A DNA stretch of 53,937 nt from an uncultured Bacteroidales bacterium (GTDB lineage Bacteria; Bacteroidota; Bacteroidia; Bacteroidales; JAUNSR01), in the NCBI GenBank assembly GCA_947074145.1, contig CAMTOJ010000018.1, forward strand, positions 1-53,937, written 5' to 3'. Below are positions 1 through 7,946 of this stretch, piece by piece. The stretch's first letter is position 1, and every line of letters begins with the position of its first letter. Below the pieces are notes generated by a model. That model was not told the origin of the DNA, searched no databases, and saw only the letters and a list, made by a program, of their open reading frames with translations. A program made the translations under genes and the position numbers.

Positions 1-204
1 GATTGGATTCTTGATTTAAGAGGTCAATGTATAGAAAAAAATGTCGCATTTAATTTTCATCAAACCGGTGCCAGATTCAAAAAAGATGGCATAGTTTATT
101 TTATTAAACGACAGTTTCAACGATCCCAGGCTAACAAAGCTTCGATAAATTTTAATCCTTCTGATGATGGTTTTTCCATTTTATCACCCGAGGAAATTGA
201 ATGA
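1..204 (+). CDS. DUF5131 (phage Gp37/Gp68-like) family protein, C-terminal fragment
   Basis: The open frame enters from the left edge and stops with TGA at 202-204, leaving 67 C-terminal residues. The start DWILDLRGQC followed by VAFNFHQTG resembles the C-terminal part of DUF5131 proteins, which carry a W-[VI]-x-x-[LI]-R-x-QC motif followed by a short F-x-F-[RHK]-Q-x-G strand. The function of the family is not established; many members occur in phage or mobile contexts. It is followed by about 150 bp without a gene. The identification rests on recall of the motif in a fragment, so it is moderate. Confidence 0.6.
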   Translation, partial: DWILDLRGQCIEKNVAFNFHQTGARFKKDGIVYFIKRQFQRSQANKASINFNPSDDGFSILSPEEIE

Positions 205-360
205 TACTAAAAAGGCTGAATTTGAGTAAAATAGTATATTAAAAGGGTCCTAAAAATTAAGAATCTTTCGAATAGCTTACATTTTTGATTGTCAACTATG
301 TGGATTTGAGGGTGTTATAGTTGTGTATGGTTTTATTTAATAAACAAAAACTATCAGACA

Positions 361-1362
361 ATGAAATATCTAACAAATGATAAGCTGGTTATAGTGGGTG
401 CAGCCGGAATGATAGGCTCTAACATGGCTCAAACAGCTTTAATGATGAAGCTGACACCCAATGTCTGCTTGTATGATCCTTATGCTCCGGCATTAAAAGG
501 AGTGGCTGAAGAGCTTTTCCATTGTGCTTTTGAGGGAGCTAATATAACTTTTACTTCTGATATATCTGAGGCTCTTAAAGGTGCTTCATATATAGTGAAT
601 TCGGGTGGTGCTGCTCGTAAGGCGGGTATGACCAGAGAAGATTTGCTAAAAGGAAACGCTGAGATTGCGGCTCAATTTGGTAAAGACGTAAAGCTATATT
701 GTCCGGATGTGAAACATATTGTGATAATATTTAATCCTGCCGATATAACGGGGCTTATTACATTGATTTATTCCGGTCTTAAACCGTCCCAGGTTTCAAC
801 ACTTGCTGCACTCGACAGTACGCGATTGCAATCTGAATTATCGAAATACTTTAAGATTCCTGCTTCAGAAATTGATAATTGCAGAACTTATGGCGGACAT
901 GGTGAGCAGATGGCAGTATTTGCTTCAACAACAAAAGTTCAGGGAGTTCCTTTAACTCAGCTTATCGGAACAGATAAACTACCAATGAAAGATTGGGATG
1001 AGTTGAAGATAAGAGTGGTGCAGGGTGGTAAAAATATTATCGAATTGCGTGGTCGTTCATCTTTCCAGAGTCCTTCGTATATCTCTGTCGAAATGATTGC
1101 CGCTGCAATGGGTGGTCCATCTTTCCCTTGGCCTTCGGGTTGTTATGTCTCGGATAGCAGATTCAATCATATTATGATGGCTATGGAAACAACTCTTGAT
1201 AAGACGGGAGTGCATTATAAAGAAGTGAAAGGAACTCCGGAGGAGGAAAAAGAACTTGAAAACAGTTATAAACATCTTTGTAAACTTCGTGATGAAGTTA
1301 TTGAAATGGGAGTTTTACCTCCGATTGATAAGTGGAATTCATTGAATTCAAATATTATTTAA
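361..1362 (+). CDS. mdh: malate dehydrogenase (NAD-dependent, Bacteroidota type)
   Basis: Interconverts malate and oxaloacetate with NAD(H) in the cytoplasm, linking the partial TCA and fumarate-respiration branch. The 333-residue product has the nucleotide-binding loop GAAGMIGS at residues 13-20. An acidic residue at the end of beta-2 (D39) favours NAD over NADP. Arg86, Arg92 and Arg155 lie where substrate-binding arginines are expected, and the catalytic His180 sits in YGGHGEQM. The length matches the family. It stands alone, ends 30 bp before a strong hairpin terminator, and converges with the PI-PLC gene. The ATG at 361 directly precedes the first beta strand, so the start is reliable. 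Confidence 0.92.
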   Translation: MKYLTNDKLVIVGAAGMIGSNMAQTALMMKLTPNVCLYDPYAPALKGVAEELFHCAFEGANITFTSDISEALKGASYIVNSGGAARKAGMTREDLLKGNAEIAAQFGKDVKLYCPDVKHIVIIFNPADITGLITLIYSGLKPSQVSTLAALDSTRLQSELSKYFKIPASEIDNCRTYGGHGEQMAVFASTTKVQGVPLTQLIGTDKLPMKDWDELKIRVVQGGKNIIELRGRSSFQSPSYISVEMIAAAMGGPSFPWPSGCYVSDSRFNHIMMAMETTLDKTGVHYKEVKGTPEEEKELENSYKHLCKLRDEVIEMGVLPPIDKWNSLNSNII

Positions 1363-1390
1363 ATACTAGTGCATTATTTAAATTTCCCAA

Positions 1391-1426
1391 AAAAAAGATC
1401 ACGAATTGAGTTTCGTGATCTTTTTA
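1391..1426. terminator. bidirectional hairpin terminator between mdh and PI-PLC
   Basis: The perfect 9-bp stem GATCACGAA/TTCGTGATC has a 6-nt loop and is flanked by A6 on the left and T5 on the right. It can therefore end both converging genes. Confidence 0.85.
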
Positions 1427-1446
1427 TGTTTATATCATTTTTGATT

Positions 1447-2598
1447 CTATATTTTGATTTTATATGTTCTGTTTTCGGTTTTAACTATATATATTCCTGA
1501 TGAAAGTTGACCATATACTCTTTTGCCAAGAAGATTATAGATTTCAGGAATAATGTCTGTTCCCTTAATCTTTATGTAGTTGTTTTCAACAATTACTTCC
1601 ATACAGTCATCTTCTTTATCTTGTATCTCATTAATAATCTGTGAGGAGTAATTGATATTGCAATTGATAAGAAAATCAGTAAGTGCAGGTCCTGATGTAT
1701 TAGTAGAATTAGCAAAATCCATTATAACAACACCGTAAAACCCGGTACCCGATTCGCTGAGCCAACTTGCTACCTGAGGCCCGATCTTTTTGGCTATAGT
1801 TTCAGGACCGGCTGCACTTGTAAGGGCTGTGGCACTTAGAAAATTAAAGAACCATTTATCGGAACTGTTGTTTTTGGCATTTGTCAAAAGAGAAGTTATG
1901 GCAGATAACTTTCCCGAATAATCAATAGAGGCAAAAAGTCCGCTCGAGATACTGTAATAATCCTGGGCAGAAAATGAAGTTGGCGTACCGTATCTGCTGT
2001 TTATGTTATTTGAAAATGTAGTATTGTCGGAAAAACCGTTGAAAGCACCCCCGTAATAATCCCATCCGGGAGTATTTCTATGAAGACAAACTATTTTTCC
2101 TCTTGCCTGATCAAGTGTAGTTGTAGGAGTAAGAGATTTCAAAAGATATATCTGATTTTCTGTATCGGTAAGAACAGCTTCCAGAAGTGAAAGATATTGT
2201 GATTGATCACCATTCTCATGCTTGATACTCATAATTATTGTTTCATCAGGATTATCGTTAAGAAACTGCTTACAAGGGATCAATACATCTTCCTCGAAAA
2301 ATGTTCCCATTGAAACAATGCCGTGACATATACCAAGTTTATCTGATTTAGGTTCAAGACGAATGTCAAGAAATCTTATTCCTGATTCAAGCTGCTCGCT
2401 TATGGATGCAGTTTGACATTTTGCACCGAATGCTCCGCTTGTAGCTCCCGTATCATGAGTGCCCGGAATTGTAAGTTTACACAGTTTGATATCTCCTTTT
2501 AATGAACTCATCCATGTACCGGGAGATAGAGAATTGTTTTGAGAAAAACTGTTTGAAAATATTGAGAGGACAAATAAAAAGGTAAATATTTTTTTCAT
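1447..2598 (-). CDS. secreted phosphatidylinositol-specific phospholipase C with T9SS sorting tail
   Basis: The PI-PLC X domain (about residues 28-320) cleaves phosphatidylinositol or related phosphodiesters. The two catalytic histidines are visible in IPGTHDTG (His48) and GICHGIV (His92), with the usual LDIR strand between them (residues 77-80). A signal peptide occupies residues 1-20 (MKKIFTFLF...NSFSQ). The last 50 residues contain IYNLLGKRVYG and SSGIYIVKT and end in KIKI, which is the form of a type A T9SS C-terminal sorting signal. The protein should therefore cross the outer membrane by the type IX system. The substrate (host PI, GPI anchors or bacterial inositol lipids) cannot be read from sequence. 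The gene stands alone between a convergent terminator and a divergent HD gene. Confidence 0.88.
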   Translation of the reverse strand: MKKIFTFLFVLSIFSNSFSQNNSLSPGTWMSSLKGDIKLCKLTIPGTHDTGATSGAFGAKCQTASISEQLESGIRFLDIRLEPKSDKLGICHGIVSMGTFFEEDVLIPCKQFLNDNPDETIIMSIKHENGDQSQYLSLLEAVLTDTENQIYLLKSLTPTTTLDQARGKIVCLHRNTPGWDYYGGAFNGFSDNTTFSNNINSRYGTPTSFSAQDYYSISSGLFASIDYSGKLSAITSLLTNAKNNSSDKWFFNFLSATALTSAAGPETIAKKIGPQVASWLSESGTGFYGVVIMDFANSTNTSGPALTDFLINCNINYSSQIINEIQDKEDDCMEVIVENNYIKIKGTDIIPEIYNLLGKRVYGQLSSGIYIVKTENRTYKIKI

Positions 2599-2625
2599 AG
2601 GTATTTATTAAATAAGGAGTGTTAA

Positions 2626-2633
2626 TATATTTG
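2626..2633 (+). promoter_or_regulatory. candidate -7 box for the HD-domain gene
   Basis: TATATTTG matches the Bacteroidota -7 consensus TAnnTTTG and lies 50 bp before the ATG at 2684. No clear TTTG -33 element is seen at the right distance, so confidence is limited. Confidence 0.35.
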
Positions 2634-2683
2634 TGGTTTCTAATTCATAAATATATAAAAATAAATTTTAAAGAAGAGTATAA

Positions 2684-3190
2684 ATGGGAAATATTAACGA
2701 TAAATTATCTGAAATAGTAATTACTTATTATTCAGATTTTCAGGGATTTCACGAAGATATACTACATACACAGGAAGTGGCAAGCTATACTCGTATAATA
2801 GCTTCGGGTGAAAAGATGTCAGATCAGGAAGTTTCACTTCTTGAGTCGGCAGCATGGCTACATGATATAGGTTGTCCGGTTTCGAAACAAAGATATGGGA
2901 ACTCTAAACCCGATAATCAGCAAAAGGTTGGAATGGAAGTTACAGAGCAGTTGTTAAGAGATTTTGATGAATTCACCGAACAACAAAAAGAGTGGTTAAC
3001 AAAGGTGGTAGGATCTCATCATAATCTTAAATCTGCGACAGAGCTTTGTTTTGAGCCTCTATATGAAGCGGACCTTATTGTTAATATCCTTTCCGGTTAT
3101 TATGCTCCGGAGCTTGCTCCAAAATTGTTTAAAACCTCTGTTAAAACTGAAACGGGAAAGAAGTTATTCAAAACTCTTATAAAAGAATGA
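2684..3190 (+). CDS. HD-domain phosphohydrolase
   Basis: A small 168-residue HD-family metal-dependent phosphohydrolase. The metal ligands can be followed in order: His28 (ILHTQEV), His60-Asp61 (AWLHDIG), His112 or His113 (GSHHNL) and Asp130 (EADLIVN). Members of this size usually hydrolyse nucleotides or other small phosphoesters; the substrate here is unknown. The next gene (pabC-like) converges on it 24 bp downstream, so it is probably transcribed alone. Confidence 0.8.
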   Translation: MGNINDKLSEIVITYYSDFQGFHEDILHTQEVASYTRIIASGEKMSDQEVSLLESAAWLHDIGCPVSKQRYGNSKPDNQQKVGMEVTEQLLRDFDEFTEQQKEWLTKVVGSHHNLKSATELCFEPLYEADLIVNILSGYYAPELAPKLFKTSVKTETGKKLFKTLIKE

Positions 3191-3214
3191 TTAAAGAGAG
3201 ATGGATAATTGTAT

Positions 3215-3820
3215 TTATATGATTATTGATGAAATAGGTAAAATAATAGTTCCGAATTCATTAAGAGCATTAAAAAGTGATATCTCTTCGTATAGTTTTA
3301 TATCACTACACAGTATATCTTTCTCCTTTATAATATTATTATCTAATAGAAATTGACGCTTGGTGCCCTTTAAAAGTGGAGTTGAGGGAGTAAACCAATC
3401 TTTACCTTTTCTGAATGCAACATTGCAAAAAGAAGTATCTGTTATTTTGTTGTTTTTTATAATAAGTATATCATCAGAATCCTCTCTTTTTTGATATAAT
3501 TCGTTTATTTGAGATCTGTCGGTTGATTTGAATATATAATCAATTTTATCGGCGTGAATTGCTTTTAATGTTTTAATCAAAGGTGGAGAATAGGGGGTAA
3601 GTTCATAACCGACTATTTGTTGATTATATATTATCCTTAGTTTAAATAATCCCGAATCTTGTAGTTTTGGAATATTCAAATCTTTTAATTGTAAATTATT
3701 TAGATTCCCGAATATTTTATCTCTTGTTTCATTTAATCGGATAATATGATATTCCAAATTAATAATGGTAGAATCGATAACTTTAATTGTTTCAACGAAT
3801 GTGGGAATTTTGTTTAGCAT
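3215..3820 (-). CDS. pabC: aminotransferase class IV protein, likely 4-amino-4-deoxychorismate lyase
   Basis: A fold-type IV PLP enzyme of 201 residues, shorter than E. coli PabC but typical for the Bacteroidota form. Signature pieces are HIIRLNETR near residue 28, the PLP lysine in DYIFKSTDRS (Lys98), the strand KITDTSFCNVAF, TPSTPLLKGT, and the C-terminal SLFNALNEFG. It would convert aminodeoxychorismate to p-aminobenzoate and pyruvate for folate. The pairing with pabB upstream on the same strand supports this, although a lipoprotein gene and a terminator now separate the two. A D-amino-acid transaminase-like role is less likely. Confidence 0.75.
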   Translation of the reverse strand: MLNKIPTFVETIKVIDSTIINLEYHIIRLNETRDKIFGNLNNLQLKDLNIPKLQDSGLFKLRIIYNQQIVGYELTPYSPPLIKTLKAIHADKIDYIFKSTDRSQINELYQKREDSDDILIIKNNKITDTSFCNVAFRKGKDWFTPSTPLLKGTKRQFLLDNNIIKEKDILCSDIKLYEEISLFNALNEFGTIILPISSIII

Positions 3821-3891
3821 CAGGACTTAATTTATAACGTATACACAAGCAAAGATTTTCTGCTTTTGCAAAAATAGAATAATTAAATAAC

Positions 3892-3931
3892 AAAAAACGG
3901 CTTTATTTCTCATCGAAATAAAGCCGTTTTT
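3892..3931. terminator. strong hairpin terminator after the LruC-like lipoprotein
   Basis: The long perfect stem AACGGCTTTATTTC/GAAATAAAGCCGTT has a 5-nt loop and A- and T-runs on either side. It lies between the lipoprotein stop and pabC, and should insulate pabC from transcription through the lipoprotein gene. Confidence 0.85.
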
Positions 3932-3949
3932 CAATATCTTAAATTTTCA

Positions 3950-5065
3950 TTACCATCTATACAGATTTTTAGTGTCTAAAGGAAAAGAGCCATCAGTTAA
4001 ATAAGTTTGATACCAAGTGTCATATTCTTTTCCCTCTGATTCTATCCATTTTAGGAAATTAGGAAATATTTCTGAAAGAAGTACAGTTTCAGACGGATAG
4101 GTAGAAAGTGGTACAGGTATTGCTAAGCCGTAAGGTAATACCGGCTCAGAAGTTGATATATTTAATTTAGAGGCTACATGAAATTTAATATCATCATCGA
4201 CTTTGATAAAATATTTGATATATCTTGTCATATCAGGCTCATTGGTGCAAGATGTTTCTCTTTTTGCATAAGTTATATATCCTGCAGAATTATATCTCTG
4301 ATTTTCCGGATAAGATTCTATATGTTCTAAGCCTGATATTATACTATTCTTCGATATTTTATAACTGCCTATCAATCCTGAAAGATAATCATCTTCGGTT
4401 GGGAAATATGTGTACCATCCATCTTTAGAATTATCGGGATTAGTAATAGTTTCGATAGGAGCCTTGAAAGTACGTTGTTTGGAAGTGTTTACCATATCAC
4501 TGCTATTACCGAAATAATCGCGACGAATATTATTGGAAAGAATTCTTTCTTCTCCATTGTTGTCTTCATAACCGAACATAATATTCTTAGTTGCACCCAT
4601 TGCAATAGGCTTTACACTTATCGAGATATAATATTTATCGTCGTTTTTATAAATATCATGTTTTACAAAAGCTATAAAATCATTATAGTCGAAATCGGCA
4701 TTTTTGGAATCTTCAAACATTAAAATATGACTTCCTCTTACAAGTCCCCATTCAGGAGAAAAATTTCCCAAATTTGAATATTCAATGAATTCTTGTTTTA
4801 ATCCAGACTCTGATTTTGTAGCTGTCATTTTTGGCACAGAAATTTTAATTTGTTCTCCTGTTATGGCAAGTGTATCATCATTATAAGTTACAATTGTAAA
4901 ATGCCCCGGAATTACATCGACAAGAAAATCTTCATCAAGAAGCAGGTTTTCATCAATAATAAACTCCGGCTTAGTAGTTGATGAATTTTTTCCAAGATCA
5001 GTTATATCAATACATGATGTAAAAAAGAATAAAATAAAAAGTAAAAGAAATGTGAGATTTTTCAT
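3950..5065 (-). CDS. LruC-domain-like lipoprotein
   Basis: A 371-residue predicted lipoprotein with a lipobox ending at Cys18 (FFFTSC). The segment MFEDSKNADFDYNDF is a Ca-binding-like DUF4114 motif (FED...D-DYND). The C-terminal PYGLAIP followed by SEIFPNFLKWIES resembles the end of LruC/DUF4842 proteins, where an AYPxFxxW motif is found. Such proteins are cell-surface lipoproteins of unknown role in Bacteroidales. The gene sits between pabB and pabC in the same orientation but has its own strong terminator, so it looks like an inserted unit and not part of the folate pathway. Confidence 0.7.
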   Translation of the reverse strand: MKNLTFLLLFILFFFTSCIDITDLGKNSSTTKPEFIIDENLLLDEDFLVDVIPGHFTIVTYNDDTLAITGEQIKISVPKMTATKSESGLKQEFIEYSNLGNFSPEWGLVRGSHILMFEDSKNADFDYNDFIAFVKHDIYKNDDKYYISISVKPIAMGATKNIMFGYEDNNGEERILSNNIRRDYFGNSSDMVNTSKQRTFKAPIETITNPDNSKDGWYTYFPTEDDYLSGLIGSYKISKNSIISGLEHIESYPENQRYNSAGYITYAKRETSCTNEPDMTRYIKYFIKVDDDIKFHVASKLNISTSEPVLPYGLAIPVPLSTYPSETVLLSEIFPNFLKWIESEGKEYDTWYQTYLTDGSFPLDTKNLYRW

Positions 5066-5307
5066 ACAGATTTTATATTTAATAGTTTGTGATTATCTTA
5101 TCGATATTTAAACTTTTAGTCTTACTAATAATATATTAACTCATCAAATTCTCTAAACTGTTAATTGTCCCTTGTTTAGAATTGCGTTATTTAAAGCTTT
5201 TTTTATAAACACTTAGGAATAAAATAAGTTTATGTTGAAAAAGTTAAAAATCTGTTGAAATATTGTTTTTATCTGATTACGATTCAATTTATTATTGAAA
5301 AGATGAT

Positions 5308-6321
5308 CTATTTTGTTATTGTATTTTTACATTTTGTTATGGGAAGATATATTTTCTGCAGCATCTCTTCATATTCTTCATTTATATTGCTTTTGAAAGT
5401 TATACCCCCGCCACTGTGAAAATACATATCGTTATTTTGGTCTATCTCTATTGATCTTATTAAAACCGAGCTGTCAAGATTTTTGCCATCGAATATACCG
5501 GCAACTCCTGTATAATAGCCTCTTTGTCGGTTTTCCGCACTCTTAATTATTTCAAGTGTCTTTCGTTTAGGGGCTCCGCTTATTGATCCTGCGGGAAGCA
5601 TACTAAAAATTAACTCTCCTAAATTGGTTGATTTTTCATCTTTAACCATACCCGATATTTGAGAACTCACCTGCAGAATATCACCTTTATTGGTATGAAG
5701 CAGATCGGTATAGCGATATCTTTCAACTTTAACATCATGTGCATATATGCTTAAGTCATTTCTTATAAGATCTACAATTGTAGCATGTTCGGCTGTTTCC
5801 TTTTTATTGTTTAGGATTTTTGATTTTGCATCATTAATGGAGGCATCAATTGTTCCTTTCATTGGATAACACGATATCTTATTATCATTTAATATTATAA
5901 ATGATTCGGGAGAGAGGGAGCAGAATTTGTTCTTTATATATAATTTATATTTTGCACGCGAATTGATAAATATATCTTTTAAGGAAAGATTAGTAGAGAT
6001 TTTGGTTTTACAAGTCAGATTGACTAAAAATGAATCACCACGATTTATTTTTTTCAAAACATAATCGAATGATTTTTTATATTCATCAAAAGAAACGGGT
6101 GAGATTTCCCATTTAATATCGTTGTTTATTTCTGATATGACATCGTCTTTAGAGTTTGTCACTCCGTTGAAATTGTACTTTATCTCATCAGGGTCAACAG
6201 CATCTAGAGTAATCACATGATTGTTTTGCATCTCAAAATCAATAATGAATATAAATGGAGTTTGATTTAGTGCATATTTATTTATTAGTGATAACGCTTC
6301 TTCTTTACTGTAATTATGCAT
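5308..6321 (-). CDS. pabB: aminodeoxychorismate synthase component I
   Basis: Chorismate-binding enzyme that aminates chorismate to aminodeoxychorismate for folate. Motifs seen in order are YPMKGTI (PabB-type lysine loop), VDLIRNDL, LLHTNKGDILQV, LPAGSISGAPK, RGYYTGVAG, HSGGGIT and EYEEMLQK. The reading frame is open to 6366 (TTG) and 6363 (ATG), but I prefer the ATG at 6321 (MHNYSKEEAL). A perfect -7 box, TATCTTTG at 6371-6364, overlaps the upstream starts, and relatives begin at an equivalent position. That gives 337 residues, short for PabB and typical of Bacteroidales. No glutaminase subunit (PabA) is adjacent. Confidence 0.87.
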   Translation of the reverse strand: MHNYSKEEALSLINKYALNQTPFIFIIDFEMQNNHVITLDAVDPDEIKYNFNGVTNSKDDVISEINNDIKWEISPVSFDEYKKSFDYVLKKINRGDSFLVNLTCKTKISTNLSLKDIFINSRAKYKLYIKNKFCSLSPESFIILNDNKISCYPMKGTIDASINDAKSKILNNKKETAEHATIVDLIRNDLSIYAHDVKVERYRYTDLLHTNKGDILQVSSQISGMVKDEKSTNLGELIFSMLPAGSISGAPKRKTLEIIKSAENRQRGYYTGVAGIFDGKNLDSSVLIRSIEIDQNNDMYFHSGGGITFKSNINEEYEEMLQKIYLPITKCKNTITK

Positions 6322-6363
6322 AGTGGGTGAATCCTTGAAAAATATAACCTTAAAATAACTCAT

Positions 6364-6371
6364 CAAAGATA
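6364..6371 (-). promoter_or_regulatory. -7 box for pabB that decides the start codon
   Basis: On the minus strand this reads TATCTTTG, an exact TAnnTTTG match. Transcription would start near 6357, inside the apparent N-terminal extension of pabB. This favours translation from the ATG at 6321. No convincing -33 box was found. Confidence 0.5.
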
Positions 6372-6626
6372 GAATATAGATAGATGTCTAATTGTTATAT
6401 TCCTTAATAAAGAATTTACAAAGATTAAAATTGAAAAAGAGCGAAGAGTTTAGGACAAATTGAATGGTTTAATGCATAAATTAAAAAACAATAATACTTC
6501 ATTTTCTATTGATATATCCTTTATTTCATTTGTTGAATAAAATGAGAATGTAGAATTAATTATATTATCTTTGCCGGATAATTAAATTATAATACAATAA
6601 CTAATTTTTAAACTTTAATTATTGAA
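6372..6626. other. divergent intergenic region pabB / carboxyspermidine dehydrogenase
   Basis: This AT-rich stretch has no gene. It holds a -7 candidate for the plus-strand gene, TATCTTTG at 6566-6573, about 53 bp before the ATG at 6627. The pabB -7 box lies at its left edge. No hairpins or repeats of note are visible. Confidence 0.5.
6566..6573 (+). promoter_or_regulatory. candidate -7 box for carboxyspermidine dehydrogenase
   Basis: TATCTTTG, an exact consensus match, is followed by GCCGG. The nearest upstream TTG (6533-6535) is 30 bp away, too far for a usual -33 element. Confidence 0.45.
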
Positions 6627-7823
6627 ATGGGAAAAGTTTTGATCATCGGAGCCGGTGGTGTAGGAACTGTTGTTGCTCACAAAGTAGCTATGAATCCGGA
6701 TGTTTTTACAGAGGTTGTAATAGCAAGTCGTACAAAATCGAAGTGCGATGCTTTAGTTAAGGCTATCGGTAATGACAAAATTAAAACTGCACAGGTAGAT
6801 GCAGACAATGTAGATGAACTTGTTGCTCTTTTTGAGGAACATCGTCCTGATATTGTTATAAATGTTGCATTACCTTATCAGGATCTTACAATAATGGATG
6901 CTTGTCTTAAAGCCGGAGTAAATTATCTTGATACTGCGAATTATGAACCTAAAGAGGAAGCTAAATTCGAATATAGCTGGCAGTGGGCTTATAAACAACG
7001 TTTTGAGGAAGCAGGTCTTACCGCTATTCTTGGTTGTGGTTTTGATCCCGGAGTTTCTGGGGTATTTACCGCTTATGCCGCTAAACATTACTTTAATGAG
7101 ATGCAATATCTTGATATCGTAGATTGCAATGGTGGTGATCATGGAAAGGCATTCGCTACTAATTTCAATCCGGAAATTAACATCAGAGAGGTCACTCAAA
7201 AAGGTAAATATTGGGAAAATGGAGAATGGGTTGAAACAGAACCACATGAAATTCATAAACCGCTTACTTATCCGAATATTGGAGAGAGAGAGTCATATGT
7301 TCTTTATCATGAAGAACTTGAATCTTTGGTTAAAAACTTCCCTTCGATAAAAAGAGCTCGTTTTTGGATGACTTTCGGTCAGGAGTATCTTACTCACCTT
7401 AGAGTAATTCAGAATATCGGAATGTCAAGAATCGATCCTATTATGTATAATGGTGTTGAGATTGTACCTATTCAGTTCTTAAAAGCTGTTCTTCCTGATC
7501 CGGGTTCTCTTGGTGAAAATTATGAAGGAGAAACATCAATTGGTTGCCGTATCAAAGGTGTAGATAAAGAGGGTAAAGAATTGACCTACTATATTTATAA
7601 CAATTGTAGTCATAGAGAGTCTTACAATGAGACAGGTGCTCAGGCTGTAAGCTATACAACAGGTGTTCCTGCTATGATTGGAGCTATGATGTTCCTTAAA
7701 GGATTATGGAAACGTCCGGGTGTTTGGAATGTTGAAGAATTTAATCCGGATCCGTTTATGGAACAACTTAATAAACAAGGATTACCTTGGCATGAGGTTT
7801 TTAACGGAGATCTTGAGCTATAA
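6627..7823 (+). CDS. carboxy(nor)spermidine dehydrogenase (saccharopine dehydrogenase family)
   Basis: NADPH-dependent enzyme that condenses aspartate semialdehyde with putrescine or diaminopropane to carboxyspermidine or carboxynorspermidine, the polyamine route used by Bacteroides and Vibrio. The N-terminal Rossmann loop is GAGGVGTVVAHK (residues 7-18). The next motifs are VINVALPYQDL, DTANYEP, ILGCGFDPGVSGVF and CNGGDHG, all typical of the Lys9/CASDH group. At 398 residues it has the usual CASDH length and is shorter than fungal saccharopine reductase. The decarboxylase partner (nspC) is not in this window. A true saccharopine dehydrogenase role is a less likely alternative. A strong terminator follows. 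Confidence 0.85.
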   Translation: MGKVLIIGAGGVGTVVAHKVAMNPDVFTEVVIASRTKSKCDALVKAIGNDKIKTAQVDADNVDELVALFEEHRPDIVINVALPYQDLTIMDACLKAGVNYLDTANYEPKEEAKFEYSWQWAYKQRFEEAGLTAILGCGFDPGVSGVFTAYAAKHYFNEMQYLDIVDCNGGDHGKAFATNFNPEINIREVTQKGKYWENGEWVETEPHEIHKPLTYPNIGERESYVLYHEELESLVKNFPSIKRARFWMTFGQEYLTHLRVIQNIGMSRIDPIMYNGVEIVPIQFLKAVLPDPGSLGENYEGETSIGCRIKGVDKEGKELTYYIYNNCSHRESYNETGAQAVSYTTGVPAMIGAMMFLKGLWKRPGVWNVEEFNPDPFMEQLNKQGLPWHEVFNGDLEL

Positions 7824-7847
7824 AATTCTATTTTAATAGATATATAA

Positions 7848-7888
7848 TACAACAAAGGCTGATTTTTTAGAATCAGCCTTTGTTGTAT
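7848..7888. terminator. bidirectional terminator after carboxyspermidine dehydrogenase
   Basis: The 16-bp stem ACAACAAAGGCTGATT/AATCAGCCTTTGTTGT has a 6-nt loop and sits between two convergent genes. Confidence 0.8.
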
Positions 7889-7946
7889 TAATTTTCTTTG
7901 CTTTTAATAGCTCTTTAGCTATTTCAATATTATTAAGTCAGATTAT

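Noticed and set aside
4225..4723. Two plus-strand frames (67 and 82 codons) inside the LruC-like lipoprotein gene.
   Set aside because: They overlap a well-supported gene, share no motifs, and lack promoters.
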